Shown here: piece after piece, positions 15,246 through 21,769 of the stretch
Position numbering within the stretch: position 1 is the first letter of the stretch
How the letters are laid out: each line of letters opens with the position of its first letter
Origin: an uncultured Alphaproteobacteria bacterium
GTDB taxonomy: Bacteria > Pseudomonadota > Alphaproteobacteria > Caulobacterales > Hyphomonadaceae
DNA: 21,769 bases
Assembly: GCA_903831485.1 (NCBI GenBank)
Contig: CAIKXW010000085.1
Coordinates: 1 to 21,769, forward strand
Reading direction: 5' to 3'
The notes under the pieces: generated by a model
The model's database searches: none
Seen by the model: the letters and a program-made list of their open reading frames with translations, nothing else
What the model was told of the DNA's origin: nothing
Translations under genes and position numbers: made by a program

Positions 15246-16136
15246 ATGCCGAACGATGGAGAGCCTCCGCAACGCGAATCCTTTCGCCAGCGCCTCGCGC
15301 GCCTGATCGCAGGGCAGGCCGACAGCGTCCTGGTCCCGCCAACCGCCAGCACGGCCGTCACCGCGCCGACCGCCATCCGCCTGCGCCTCAAGGAATTCGA
15401 GACCGCGACCGTGCGTGACGTGATGACGTCGCGCATCGAGATCGCCGCCGTCGAGATCGACGCCACGCTTGGCGACCTGATGAATCTCTTCGTCACCGAG
15501 GCTCATTCCCGCATGCCGGTCTATCGCGACTCGCTGGATGAACCGCTCGGCTTCGTCCACATCAAGGATGTCGTCGCCGAAGGCGTAAAGCGCGGCTGGA
15601 CGGCCGAGACGCTGGCCTCCAAACCGCTCGACCGGCTCGTACGCGAGATCATGTTCGTGCCCGAATCAACCCCGCTGCCGGACCTGCTGGTCCGCATGCA
15701 GGCTAGCCGGATCCACATCGCGCTGGTGATCGACGAGTATGGCGGCACGGGCGGCATGGTCTGCCTCGAAGACCTGGTCGAACAGATCGTCGGCGACATC
15801 GAGGACGAGCATGACGAGGCGCCGCCGCTGATTGCGCGACGCGGCAAGTCCAGCTGGGAAGTCGCCGGCCTCGCTACAATCGACGATGTGGTGCGCCAGA
15901 CCGGCCTGCCGGTTCTGGTCGCCGATTTCGAAACCGAGGTCGATACGTTCGGCGGTCTCATCTCCGCCATCGCCGGGCGCGTGCCTGCGGTTGGCGAGAC
16001 GATCGAGCACCCGCGCGGCCTCACCATCGAGATCGTCGAGGCCGATCCGCGCCGCGTTATCCGTGCAAAACTACGGGGCCCCCGTGCGGCGCCATCCGTC
16101 CTTGCCGAAGGCAAGACCGAAACGGTAGACCGTTGA
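15246..16136 (+). CDS. CorC/HlyC-type CBS-domain protein (hemolysin family)
   Basis: This 296-aa cytosolic protein has a pair of CBS domains (about 55-115 beginning VRDVMTSRIEI, and about 124-182 with VREIMFVPESTPLPDLL and IDEYGGTGGMVCLEDLVEQIVGDIEDEHDE), then a CorC_HlyC domain at about 200-283 (WEVAGLATIDDV...ETEVDTFGGLI...GRVPAVGE). There is no membrane DUF21 domain, so it is the short CorC/YbeX type. Its E. coli relative has been linked to magnesium/cobalt efflux and, for YbeX, to ribosome-related phenotypes; the location between ybeY and lnt mirrors the E. coli ybeZ-ybeY-ybeX-lnt cluster. The first 50 residues are a weakly conserved lead-in rich in Ala, Thr and Pro. Confidence 0.93.
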   Translation: MPNDGEPPQRESFRQRLARLIAGQADSVLVPPTASTAVTAPTAIRLRLKEFETATVRDVMTSRIEIAAVEIDATLGDLMNLFVTEAHSRMPVYRDSLDEPLGFVHIKDVVAEGVKRGWTAETLASKPLDRLVREIMFVPESTPLPDLLVRMQASRIHIALVIDEYGGTGGMVCLEDLVEQIVGDIEDEHDEAPPLIARRGKSSWEVAGLATIDDVVRQTGLPVLVADFETEVDTFGGLISAIAGRVPAVGETIEHPRGLTIEIVEADPRRVIRAKLRGPRAAPSVLAEGKTETVDR

Positions 16137-16182
16137 CCAGCCGCCGCCTGAGGTCGATCGCCGGGCGAGTCGGGGAGGGGCG

Positions 16183-17847
16183 ATGAAGGAACCACGCACA
16201 GGCGCACCGCCACAGCCGCACGGCCGTGGCCACATTCTCGCGCCAGCCTATCTGTGGGTGGCCGGCCTTCAGGGCTGGCGCGCGCTGACCTTCTGCGCCG
16301 CGCTGGGCGCGATCTCCAACCTTGCCTTTCCGCCCTTCCACATCTGGCCAGCGCTGGCGCTTGGCCTGTCGGGCCTCATCTGGATGCTGGATTCGGCGCG
16401 CCTGATGGAACGGCCGCGCCGCGCCGCCTTCTGGCGCGTCGCCGCCTTCGGCTTCGCCTACTATCTCGTCGGCCTCCACTGGATCGCGTGGGCCTTCCTC
16501 GTGAACCCGGGCTCGCATCTCATCTTCATCTGGATGCCGCTCATCGCACTTCCCGGCATCCTTACCGCCATCCTGGCGGGCTGCCTGTGGGCGATCTATC
16601 CTTACTGGTGCGCGGGGCCTGCGCGGCTGATCCTGTTCTCCGTCGCCTTCATGTTCGCCGAATGGTTCCGCGCCTCGCTCTTCGGCATTGGCGGTTTGCC
16701 GTGGAACCTTCCCGGCATGATCTGGGCCCCGGGCGAGGCGATCTCGCAGTCGGCGTCGATCTGGGGAATCTACGGCCTGTCAGCGCTCACCGTCATCGCG
16801 ATGTCCTCGCCCGCCGTGCTAGCCGATTCCCGGCCGCGCGGATCGGCCGCTTCGCGCGCAGCTCCCCTCATCGTGGCCGCCATCGTCTTCGGCGCCATCT
16901 GGGGCTGGGGGGCGCGCCGGCTTGGCGAGGCGCCCATGACGGAACCAACCGGCGCGATGGTGCGCCTCATTGACGCCGGCATTCCGCAAGCGGCCAAGCA
17001 CGATCCCGACAATGCCGAAGCGGTCGTCGAGCGCTTCCTGCAACTCACCGGACCCGACACGGCGAGCGCGCCGCGAATCCTCATCTGGCCTGAGGGCGCG
17101 CTGCCTTACGATCTCTTCCGCTGGGATCCTGCGCTCCGCGCCGTCACCGACACCGTGCGCACGCGCAAGCTGATCATCGGCTCGGCCCGTGTCGAGAACG
17201 CCGGCGGGCCAGATCAGAAATGGTACAACTCGCTCACCGTGCTCGATGGCGACAGCGCCGTGCGGATGCCGGGCTGGTACGACAAGCACATGCTGGTGCC
17301 GTTCGGCGAGTTCGTGCCGTTCGCGTGGGTGCTGAAGACGATCGGCCTTCAGACGCTGCAGGACCTTGCGCCCGGCGGTTTCGAGGCTGGCCCGCGTCCC
17401 TCGACCTTCGCCGCGGAAGGCGTGCCGCCCTTCGGCCCGCTGATCTGCTACGAGGCGATCTTCCCTGGCCTTTCGCCCAATGGCGAAGACCGTCCGCAAT
17501 GGCTGGTCAACATCTCGATCGATGCATGGTTCGGCGAACTGTTCGGCCCGGGACAGCACGCAGCCCAGGCCCGCTATCGCGCCATCGAGGAAGGCCTGCC
17601 GATGGCCCGCGTCGCCAGCCGCGGCGAGACCGGCATGATCGACGCCTTTGGTCGCTGGACGGCAAGAGCGACAACCGCCGATCCCGCCGTCTATGGCGCC
17701 GACCCCGAAGGCTGGCGCTCGGCTGTGGCCGACGCGCGTATACCCGCAGCGCTGCCGGCGACGCCCTACAGCAACTGGCGCGACGGACTGTTCTGGATAA
17801 TCCTGCTTTCACTCAACCTCGGGTTGTTCGTTCTGCCGCGCCGCTAG
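16183..17847 (+). CDS. lnt: Apolipoprotein N-acyltransferase
   Basis: Lnt adds the third acyl chain to the N-terminal cysteine of lipoproteins in the inner membrane. The 554-aa product has multiple hydrophobic helices over residues 30-240 and one at the C-terminus (about 533-551). Between them lies a periplasmic nitrilase domain with the Glu-Lys-Cys catalytic triad: Glu304 (WPEGALPYD), Lys368 (YDKHMLVPFGEFVPF) and Cys422 (LICYEAIFPG). SNLAFPPF near residue 45 and GLPWNLPG near 171 are also typical. GGGGAGGGG immediately upstream supports the ATG at 16183. The gene lies 46 bp after corC and likely belongs to the same operon. The copper-chaperone lipoprotein in this window is a candidate substrate. 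Confidence 0.96.
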   Translation: MKEPRTGAPPQPHGRGHILAPAYLWVAGLQGWRALTFCAALGAISNLAFPPFHIWPALALGLSGLIWMLDSARLMERPRRAAFWRVAAFGFAYYLVGLHWIAWAFLVNPGSHLIFIWMPLIALPGILTAILAGCLWAIYPYWCAGPARLILFSVAFMFAEWFRASLFGIGGLPWNLPGMIWAPGEAISQSASIWGIYGLSALTVIAMSSPAVLADSRPRGSAASRAAPLIVAAIVFGAIWGWGARRLGEAPMTEPTGAMVRLIDAGIPQAAKHDPDNAEAVVERFLQLTGPDTASAPRILIWPEGALPYDLFRWDPALRAVTDTVRTRKLIIGSARVENAGGPDQKWYNSLTVLDGDSAVRMPGWYDKHMLVPFGEFVPFAWVLKTIGLQTLQDLAPGGFEAGPRPSTFAAEGVPPFGPLICYEAIFPGLSPNGEDRPQWLVNISIDAWFGELFGPGQHAAQARYRAIEEGLPMARVASRGETGMIDAFGRWTARATTADPAVYGADPEGWRSAVADARIPAALPATPYSNWRDGLFWIILLSLNLGLFVLPRR

Positions 17848-17916
17848 GCTAGGTGCTACGCAACTTCTGGCTGTGGCGATACCTGCTGCGGCTGCCAGGG
17901 GCAGGACAGGGCAGGC

Positions 17917-18345
17917 ATGGAAACGCGGGATCCATCCGATATCGATCGCATCGTCAGCGAACGCATTTATGCGCGCCGCAACCAGCTCGAGATGTCCCAG
18001 CCCGAACTGGCCGAGCGCGTCGGCGTCACCTTCCAGCAGGTCCAGAAATACGAGAACGGCAAGAACCGCGTCTCCGCCGGCCGGCTCTACGAGATTGCCA
18101 AGGCCCTGGGCGTCACCATCCAGTACTTCTACGAAAGCGCCCCCCGCCTCGCCCTTGCACGCCGGGGCGTCGCCGAGGAACGGTCCGAATTCACCGGTCC
18201 GGACACCGGCGAAGAGCTCGAATTGCTGGGGGCGTTTCGCCGCATCCAGCAGGCCGGCGCCCGCAAGGCCGTGATCGATCTTGCAAAAAAACAGGCCCGC
18301 CCCCAGCCGAAACCCGTCGCCAAGGCCCCCCCGCGCAAGCGTTAG
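17917..18345 (+). CDS. XRE-family helix-turn-helix regulator
   Basis: This 142-aa protein has a Cro/CI-type helix-turn-helix at about residues 13-72: the helices contain SERIYARRNQLEMSQPELAERVG, with the recognition helix TFQQVQKYENGKNRVSAGRLYEIAKALGV. The rest is a linker and a Lys/Pro/Arg-rich tail (residues 125-142) that could add nonspecific DNA affinity. A similar regulator lies between lnt and metK in many alphaproteobacteria, so it is part of the conserved block and unlikely to be a phage remnant. The target is unknown; metK downstream, with its AT-rich dyad, is an obvious candidate but that is inference. The ATG at 17917 follows an AGGACAGGG purine stretch. Confidence 0.92.
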   Translation: METRDPSDIDRIVSERIYARRNQLEMSQPELAERVGVTFQQVQKYENGKNRVSAGRLYEIAKALGVTIQYFYESAPRLALARRGVAEERSEFTGPDTGEELELLGAFRRIQQAGARKAVIDLAKKQARPQPKPVAKAPPRKR

Positions 18346-18375
18346 GCTCAAGCCTCGGTTGGGCAGCGCTAAATC

Positions 18376-18395
18376 ATATAAAGCTTTCCTTATAT
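18376..18395. promoter_or_regulatory. AT-rich dyad, candidate operator upstream of metK
   Basis: The arms ATATAAAG and CCTTATAT form an inverted repeat, with seven of eight positions complementary, around a four-base spacer. It is the most AT-rich patch of this GC-rich region and lies 46 bases before the metK start. It overlaps plausible -10-like TATA sequences, as expected for a repressor site. AT-rich dyads of this general kind precede methionine-cycle genes in several alphaproteobacteria, where SahR-like ArsR regulators have been proposed; I cannot confirm the match. Confidence 0.5.
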
Positions 18396-18430
18396 CCCCC
18401 CTCGGGCTATGGCGGGCGGGTTTCCGGATG

Positions 18431-18435
18431 AGGAG
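18431..18435 (+). promoter_or_regulatory. Shine-Dalgarno site that fixes the metK start
   Basis: AGGAG lies six bases before the GTG at 18442. It also falls inside the longer ATG-initiated frame from 18409, making that upstream start unlikely. Confidence 0.8.
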
Positions 18436-18441
18436 TTTCGC

Positions 18442-19635
18442 GTGGCGCGTTCCGAATATCTGTTCACCAGCGAATCCGTGTCCGAAGGACACCCCGACAA
18501 GGTCTGCGACCGCATCTCGGACGAGGTGGTGGACCTCTATTATCGCACCACGATCGAGCAGGGGCTCGACGTCTGGTCCCTGCGCTGCGCGGCCGAAACG
18601 CTGGCCACCACCAACAAGGTCGTCATCGCCGGTGAATTCCGCGGCACCGACGCCGTCACCAAGGAATTGATCGCCCACCACACGCGTCTGGCGATCAAGG
18701 ACATCGGCTACGATCAGGAAGGCTTCTCCTGGCGCACGGCCGACATCGAAGTCCTGCTCCACGGCCAGTCCGAACATATCGCCCAGGGCGTCGACGCCTC
18801 CGGCAACAAGGAAGAGGGCGCGGGCGATCAGGGCATCATGTTCGGCTATGCCACGAACGAAACGCCGGAACTCATGCCGGCCCCGATCCAGTATTCCCAC
18901 CGCATCCTGAAACTCCTCGCCGACGCGCGCCACAGCGGAAAAGAGAAGACGCTGGCCCCGGACGCGAAGTCCCAGGTCACCGTCCGCTATGAGAACGGCA
19001 AGCCGAAGGAAGCCGTCTCGATCGTGCTCTCGACCCAGCACACCGACGCGAAGCAGACCTCCGAAGACATTCGGAAAATCGTCGAGCCCTACATCCGCAA
19101 GGCCCTCGGCGACACGCTGCCGATCGCCAAGAACTGCGTCTGGCACATCAACCCGACCGGCAAGTTCGTCATCGGCGGGCCCGATGGCGATTGCGGCCTC
19201 ACCGGCCGCAAGATCATCGTCGACACATACGGTGGCGCAGCCCCCCATGGCGGCGGCGCCTTCTCCGGCAAGGACCCGACCAAGGTCGACCGTTCGGCCG
19301 CCTACGCCGCCCGCTATCTCGCCAAGAACGTCGTCGCTGCCGGCCTTGCCGACCGCTGCGTGATCCAGCTCTCCTACGCCATCGGCGTTCCCGAGCCGCT
19401 GTCGATCTACGCCAATTGCGACGGCACGGAAAAATGCGACCTCGCCAAGCTCGAAAAGCGTCTCGGCGAAGTGATGGACCTCCGCCCGCGCGGCATCCGC
19501 ACGCATCTCGGCCTCAACAAGCCGATCTACGCCCGCACGTCCGCCTACGGCCATTTCGGCCGTGAGCCCGACGCCGACGGCGGCTTCTCGTGGGAGAAGA
19601 CGGATCTCGTGAGCGAGCTCAGGGATCTGGCGTAA
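18442..19635 (+). CDS. metK: S-adenosylmethionine synthetase (methionine adenosyltransferase)
   Basis: MetK makes S-adenosylmethionine from methionine and ATP. The 397-aa protein has the standard motifs: [11 protein letters not shown] with His17 and Lys20 near the N-terminus, the ATP-binding [12 protein letters not shown] near residue 125, [17 protein letters not shown], and the phosphate loop [20 protein letters not shown] chose the GTG at 18442 ([13 protein letters not shown]) because it carries an AGGAG at the right distance and gives the family N-terminus; the ATG at 18409 would add 11 unrelated residues. The 96-bp region upstream holds an AT-rich dyad. SAM made here feeds MiaB and all methyltransferases. 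The next gene, 85 bp on, is an AlkB-like dioxygenase rather than the trmB seen in many relatives. Confidence 0.97.
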   Translation: MARSEYLFTSESVSEGHPDKVCDRISDEVVDLYYRTTIEQGLDVWSLRCAAETLATTNKVVIAGEFRGTDAVTKELIAHHTRLAIKDIGYDQEGFSWRTADIEVLLHGQSEHIAQGVDASGNKEEGAGDQGIMFGYATNETPELMPAPIQYSHRILKLLADARHSGKEKTLAPDAKSQVTVRYENGKPKEAVSIVLSTQHTDAKQTSEDIRKIVEPYIRKALGDTLPIAKNCVWHINPTGKFVIGGPDGDCGLTGRKIIVDTYGGAAPHGGGAFSGKDPTKVDRSAAYAARYLAKNVVAAGLADRCVIQLSYAIGVPEPLSIYANCDGTEKCDLAKLEKRLGEVMDLRPRGIRTHLGLNKPIYARTSAYGHFGREPDADGGFSWEKTDLVSELRDLA

Positions 19636-19720
19636 CACCGATCGGGAAGCACGCCCTGGTCGCTGCCATTCCTGTCGCAAACCGGGCGACGATGCAGCCC
19701 CGCGCGCCTATCTTCATCGC

Positions 19721-20323
19721 ATGATCGAAGGCTTCCGCTTCCTGCCCGAATACTTCAGCCCGCCCGCCCAGAAGGCGTTGCTGGCTGACGTCATCGGCCT
19801 GCTCGACGACAACCCGCTCTATCGCGGGTCAATGCCCCGCACCGGCAAGCCGCTCTCCGTCCGCAACACCAATCTCGGACCGCTTGGATGGGTCAGCGAC
19901 ATCAAGGGCTATCGTTATCAGCCGACCCACCCCGTCACCGGCAAAGCATGGACGCCGATCCCGCAGGCGCTGATCGATCTCTGGCGTGACGTTGCGAACT
20001 TTCCCGCGCCGCCCCAGGCCTGCCTGGTGAACTGGTATGAAGCGGACTCGCGCATGGGCCTGCACATCGATGCCGACGAAAGCGCCAGGGACGCGCCAGT
20101 CATCTCCGTGTCGCTCGGCTCCCGCGCCTTGTTCCGCCTTGGAGGGCTGGAGCGGAAAAGCCCCACCTCATCCATGCGGCTGGCCTCTGGCGATGTCGTC
20201 GTCCTGGGAGGCGCTGCGCGTCAGGCCTATCACGGCGTCGATCGCATCTATCCCGACAGTTCCACGCTCGTGCCGGGAGGAGGGCGGATAAATCTGACCC
20301 TCAGGCGCGTGACCGCGCCATGA
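19721..20323 (+). CDS. AlkB-like 2-oxoglutarate/Fe(II) dioxygenase
   Basis: This 200-aa protein resembles AlkB, which oxidatively removes methyl groups (1-methyladenine, 3-methylcytosine) from DNA and RNA. The iron ligands are present: His and Asp in GLHIDADE near residue 111, and the distal His in YHGVDRI near 171. The 2-oxoglutarate-binding RINLTLRR near 190 matches the AlkB RxNxTxR motif. QACLVNWYEADSRMG and ISVSLGSRALFRLGG also fit. The middle GWVSDIKGYRYQPTHPVTGKAW is the usual nucleotide-recognition region. The start ATG at 19721 has no clear Shine-Dalgarno sequence. No Ada-type regulator is nearby. Its stop codon lies inside a hairpin shared with the convergent gene. Confidence 0.92.
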   Translation: MIEGFRFLPEYFSPPAQKALLADVIGLLDDNPLYRGSMPRTGKPLSVRNTNLGPLGWVSDIKGYRYQPTHPVTGKAWTPIPQALIDLWRDVANFPAPPQACLVNWYEADSRMGLHIDADESARDAPVISVSLGSRALFRLGGLERKSPTSSMRLASGDVVVLGGAARQAYHGVDRIYPDSSTLVPGGGRINLTLRRVTAP

Positions 20324-20336
20324 CGCCATGGCGCGG
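20313..20336. terminator. Hairpin between convergent genes
   Basis: A perfect 10-bp stem (CCGCGCCATG at 20313-20322 and its complement at 20327-20336) with a four-base ACGC loop spans the stop codon of the AlkB-like gene. It lies between two convergent genes, where a terminator is expected, but no T-tract follows on either strand, so the call is tentative. Confidence 0.5.
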
Positions 20337-20368
20337 CCGCGTGAGATCGAAACTGCGATGACTGGAAA

Positions 20369-20656
20369 TCAGACGGTCTGCGGACCGTCCACGCGCCAGT
20401 GCAGATTGAGCACCGGCAGCTGGGCGGAGTTCGGCTTGTCGTCCAGCGTGCGGCCGATCGGATGCTTTCCTATCTTGCGGCGGATCTCGTCGACCGTGGT
20501 CTCGGCTTGCATACGATAGACCCGGTTCTGCGGGTCGCGCTCGTCGATGATCAGCACATCCGCGTCGCCGCGGAAGTAGGCGCCACGCGCATGGCCGTCA
20601 TGGTCGATGTGGAACACCACAACCGCCTTCTTCTTCCTGGTTTCGAAAGGCCACAT
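20369..20656 (-). CDS. Conserved-looking small protein of unknown function (95 aa)
   Basis: I do not recognise this protein. I chose the ATG at 20656 (MWPFETRKKK) because it is preceded on the minus strand by a GGGCTGAG purine stretch and gives a compact protein; the upstream ATG at 20719 would add 21 Gly/Ser-rich residues. The product is soluble and mixed alpha/beta: a basic N-terminus, then AVVVFHIDHDGHARGAYFRGDADVLIIDE, then a segment YRMQAETTVDEIRRKIGKHPIG that looks helical, and a polar tail. It has no cysteine and no signal peptide or membrane helix. It is convergent with the AlkB-like gene and divergent from the DUF1217 gene, so it is its own transcription unit. Codon usage (C/G in third position) supports it as a real gene. 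Confidence 0.72.
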   Translation of the reverse strand: MWPFETRKKKAVVVFHIDHDGHARGAYFRGDADVLIIDERDPQNRVYRMQAETTVDEIRRKIGKHPIGRTLDDKPNSAQLPVLNLHWRVDGPQTV

Positions 20657-20795
20657 GTTGCTCAGCCCCGTCTTTGAAATGTGTCCGAAAGACGGCCCAG
20701 CGCCGCCTGACACAAGCAACGGACGGCGCCGAAACCTGTTCCCGCCCGGAGAGCATTCCGTTTCACGCGTGTCCGCGCGGTCCCTTCTTGCCGGG

Positions 20796-20810
20796 TTAAG
20801 CAGCAGTTAA
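20796..20810 (+). promoter_or_regulatory. Candidate CtrA box (TTAA-N7-TTAA)
   Basis: TTAAGCAGCAGTTAA matches the CtrA full-site consensus TTAA-N7-TTAA exactly and ends 23 bases before the DUF1217 gene start. TTAA is rare in this GC-rich window, so the exact pair is notable. CtrA activates flagellar and other cell-cycle genes in Caulobacterales and relatives. Regulation is inferred, not shown. Confidence 0.6.
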
Positions 20811-20833
20811 CGGCGATATGGCATGGTGTCGGG

Positions 20834-21769
20834 ATGGTCCTGCCGCTTTCCACGGTCAGCATGCTGTTCGGCTCGACGCAGTCGTCGGGCGGGGTGGATC
20901 TGTCCTTCATCACGCGCGGTTCCTCCGGTGCGACCGCTACCGCCGACGCAGGTTCCATCAAGCTCGCCCTGGGCAACGCCGCGAAGAATGAAGCAAAACA
21001 GCTGGCCGACGTCGCGAAGGACCCGCAGGTCGTGAAGGACCTCGCGCGCTACGAAAAGGTCCTCAAGAACGCCGACTCCATCGACGACGTTCTGAACGAC
21101 CCCATCGCCCGCAAGGTCCTGATGACGGCCAGCGGCCTGAAGGGCGACATCGACAATATCGGCCTCCTGAAGAAGGCGATGCTGTCAGACCCGACCGACC
21201 CGAAATCCGTGGCGGTCCGCATGTCCCAGATCAATGGCGCATGGCTGGCGTTCGCCAAGGAATACGACCTCGCCACAAACGGTCTCGACCGCCTCTATCC
21301 GCAGATGGACGGCGTCGAGGGCCGCTGGCGCATCAATCTCGATCGCGAAGGCGAAACCATCGAGGCCATGCTCGAAATCAAGCAGGCAAGGGGCGGCGTC
21401 TGGCAGGCCGAGGTCGACGGCGTCCCGATCCCCATCACGGTCGATGGCGAGGACGTGACGCTCGACCTTCTCTGGCGCGACGCCGACGACGAACTCCACA
21501 CCAGCCGCCTAACCGGCACGCTGGACAAGAACGGCCTCTCGGGCGCGCAGTTCGACGACGGGGTTGAAGTCGAGGCGGACTGGAACGCCACGCCCTATTT
21601 CAAGGACGCGCTCAAGGCCGTCAGCGAAAACTACATCGCCGAAAAACGTTTGGACATGCTCGACGCCCAGCTGCCCGGCCTCGGTTCGGCCGTGCTGTTC
21701 AAGCAGGTCGCCAAGACATTCAAGGACGCTGTCGACGTGCTGGGCTCGCCCCTCGGCCGCGAGGTCGTC
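20834..21769 (+). CDS. DUF1217 (flagellum-associated family) protein with internal insert; truncated by window edge
   Basis: This reading frame runs open from the ATG at 20834 to the window end, giving the first 312 residues. Residues 61-144 are helical and match the DUF1217 pattern: YEKVLKNADSIDDVLNDPIA, then SGLKGDIDNIGLLKKAMLSDPTDPKS and WLAFAKEYDL. Residues 145-260 form a beta-rich, Trp/Asp-rich insert (GRWRINLDREGETIEAM, then DGVPIPITVDGEDVTLDLLWRD). Helices resume at 261-312 (NYIAEKRLDMLDAQLPGLGSAVLF). DUF1217 genes often lie among flagellar genes, and the candidate CtrA box upstream is consistent, but no flagellar gene is visible here. The Shine-Dalgarno sequence is weak; the ATG at 20861 is an alternative start. 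The 3' end is missing. Confidence 0.78.
   Translation, partial: MVLPLSTVSMLFGSTQSSGGVDLSFITRGSSGATATADAGSIKLALGNAAKNEAKQLADVAKDPQVVKDLARYEKVLKNADSIDDVLNDPIARKVLMTASGLKGDIDNIGLLKKAMLSDPTDPKSVAVRMSQINGAWLAFAKEYDLATNGLDRLYPQMDGVEGRWRINLDREGETIEAMLEIKQARGGVWQAEVDGVPIPITVDGEDVTLDLLWRDADDELHTSRLTGTLDKNGLSGAQFDDGVEVEADWNATPYFKDALKAVSENYIAEKRLDMLDAQLPGLGSAVLFKQVAKTFKDAVDVLGSPLGREVV

Noticed and set aside
18346..18441. Possible SAM or SAM/SAH riboswitch in the metK leader
   Set aside because: I looked for the SAM-II and SAM/SAH conserved segments and did not find them; the only clear structure is the short AT-rich dyad.
17809..19680. Minus-strand ORF of 623 codons opposite the XRE regulator and metK
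   Set aside because: It is antisense to two clear genes and also crosses the intergenic operator-like dyad; no recognisable protein motifs.
20770..20795. Possible sigma-54 promoter before the DUF1217 gene
   Set aside because: The GG and GC elements are nine bases apart instead of ten and the rest of the consensus does not match.
1..21769. tRNA or rRNA genes, CRISPR arrays, insertion sequences, phage genes or att sites
   Set aside because: I saw no cloverleaf, spaced repeat array, transposase, integrase or terminal inverted repeats anywhere in the window.

Overview
The window is a GC-rich, gene-dense stretch of an alphaproteobacterial chromosome. The core order is glnD - murJ - trpS ... usp - nfu ... 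tsaB - rimI - fur - miaB - phoH - ybeY - corC - lnt - HTH regulator - metK. To my knowledge this arrangement is typical of Alphaproteobacteria (Rhizobiales, Caulobacterales, Hyphomonadaceae). A TTAA-N7-TTAA box of the CtrA type in front of a DUF1217 (flagellum-associated family) gene fits a Caulobacterales/Hyphomonadaceae-like organism. That placement is inference; no rRNA or tRNA gene is present to fix it.

Layout: (1) 1-409 holds two tandem, related single-pass membrane miniproteins. A strong bidirectional terminator (441-474) separates them from a minus-strand pair, pnuC plus a NadR-type nicotinamide riboside kinase, which is a compact nicotinamide riboside uptake and phosphorylation unit. 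(2) 1770-7708 (+) is glnD, murJ, trpS and a copper-chaperone (PCuAC) lipoprotein, tightly spaced or overlapping. (3) 7798-8904 is an unrecognised membrane-anchored protein, ended by a perfect 22-bp palindrome. (4) 8960-11829 (+) is usp, nfu, a RutE/HadB-like nitroreductase, tsaB and rimI, the last four almost all overlapping at start/stop codons. (5) 11912-17847 (+) is fur, miaB, phoH, ybeY, corC and lnt, with zero-gap or 4-base overlaps from fur to ybeY and GTG/TTG starts. A triple direct repeat and a near-perfect Shine-Dalgarno sequence precede fur. (6) 17917-19635 is an XRE-family regulator and metK, with an AT-rich dyad before metK. (7) 19721-20323 is an AlkB-like dioxygenase where many relatives carry trmB. 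It converges on a 95-aa protein of unknown function on the minus strand. (8) 20834 to the window edge is an incomplete DUF1217 protein.

How the genes work together: most are housekeeping functions in translation fidelity and RNA maturation (trpS, tsaB, rimI, miaB, ybeY, and phoH by association), the envelope (murJ, lnt, corC), metal and Fe-S homeostasis (fur, nfu, the copper chaperone), nitrogen control (glnD), NAD salvage and methionine/SAM metabolism. I see no phage, transposon, CRISPR, toxin-antitoxin or secondary-metabolite system. The less explained items are the tandem miniproteins, the 368-aa protein, several short regulatory-looking repeats and dyads, and the DUF1217 protein with an internal insert.
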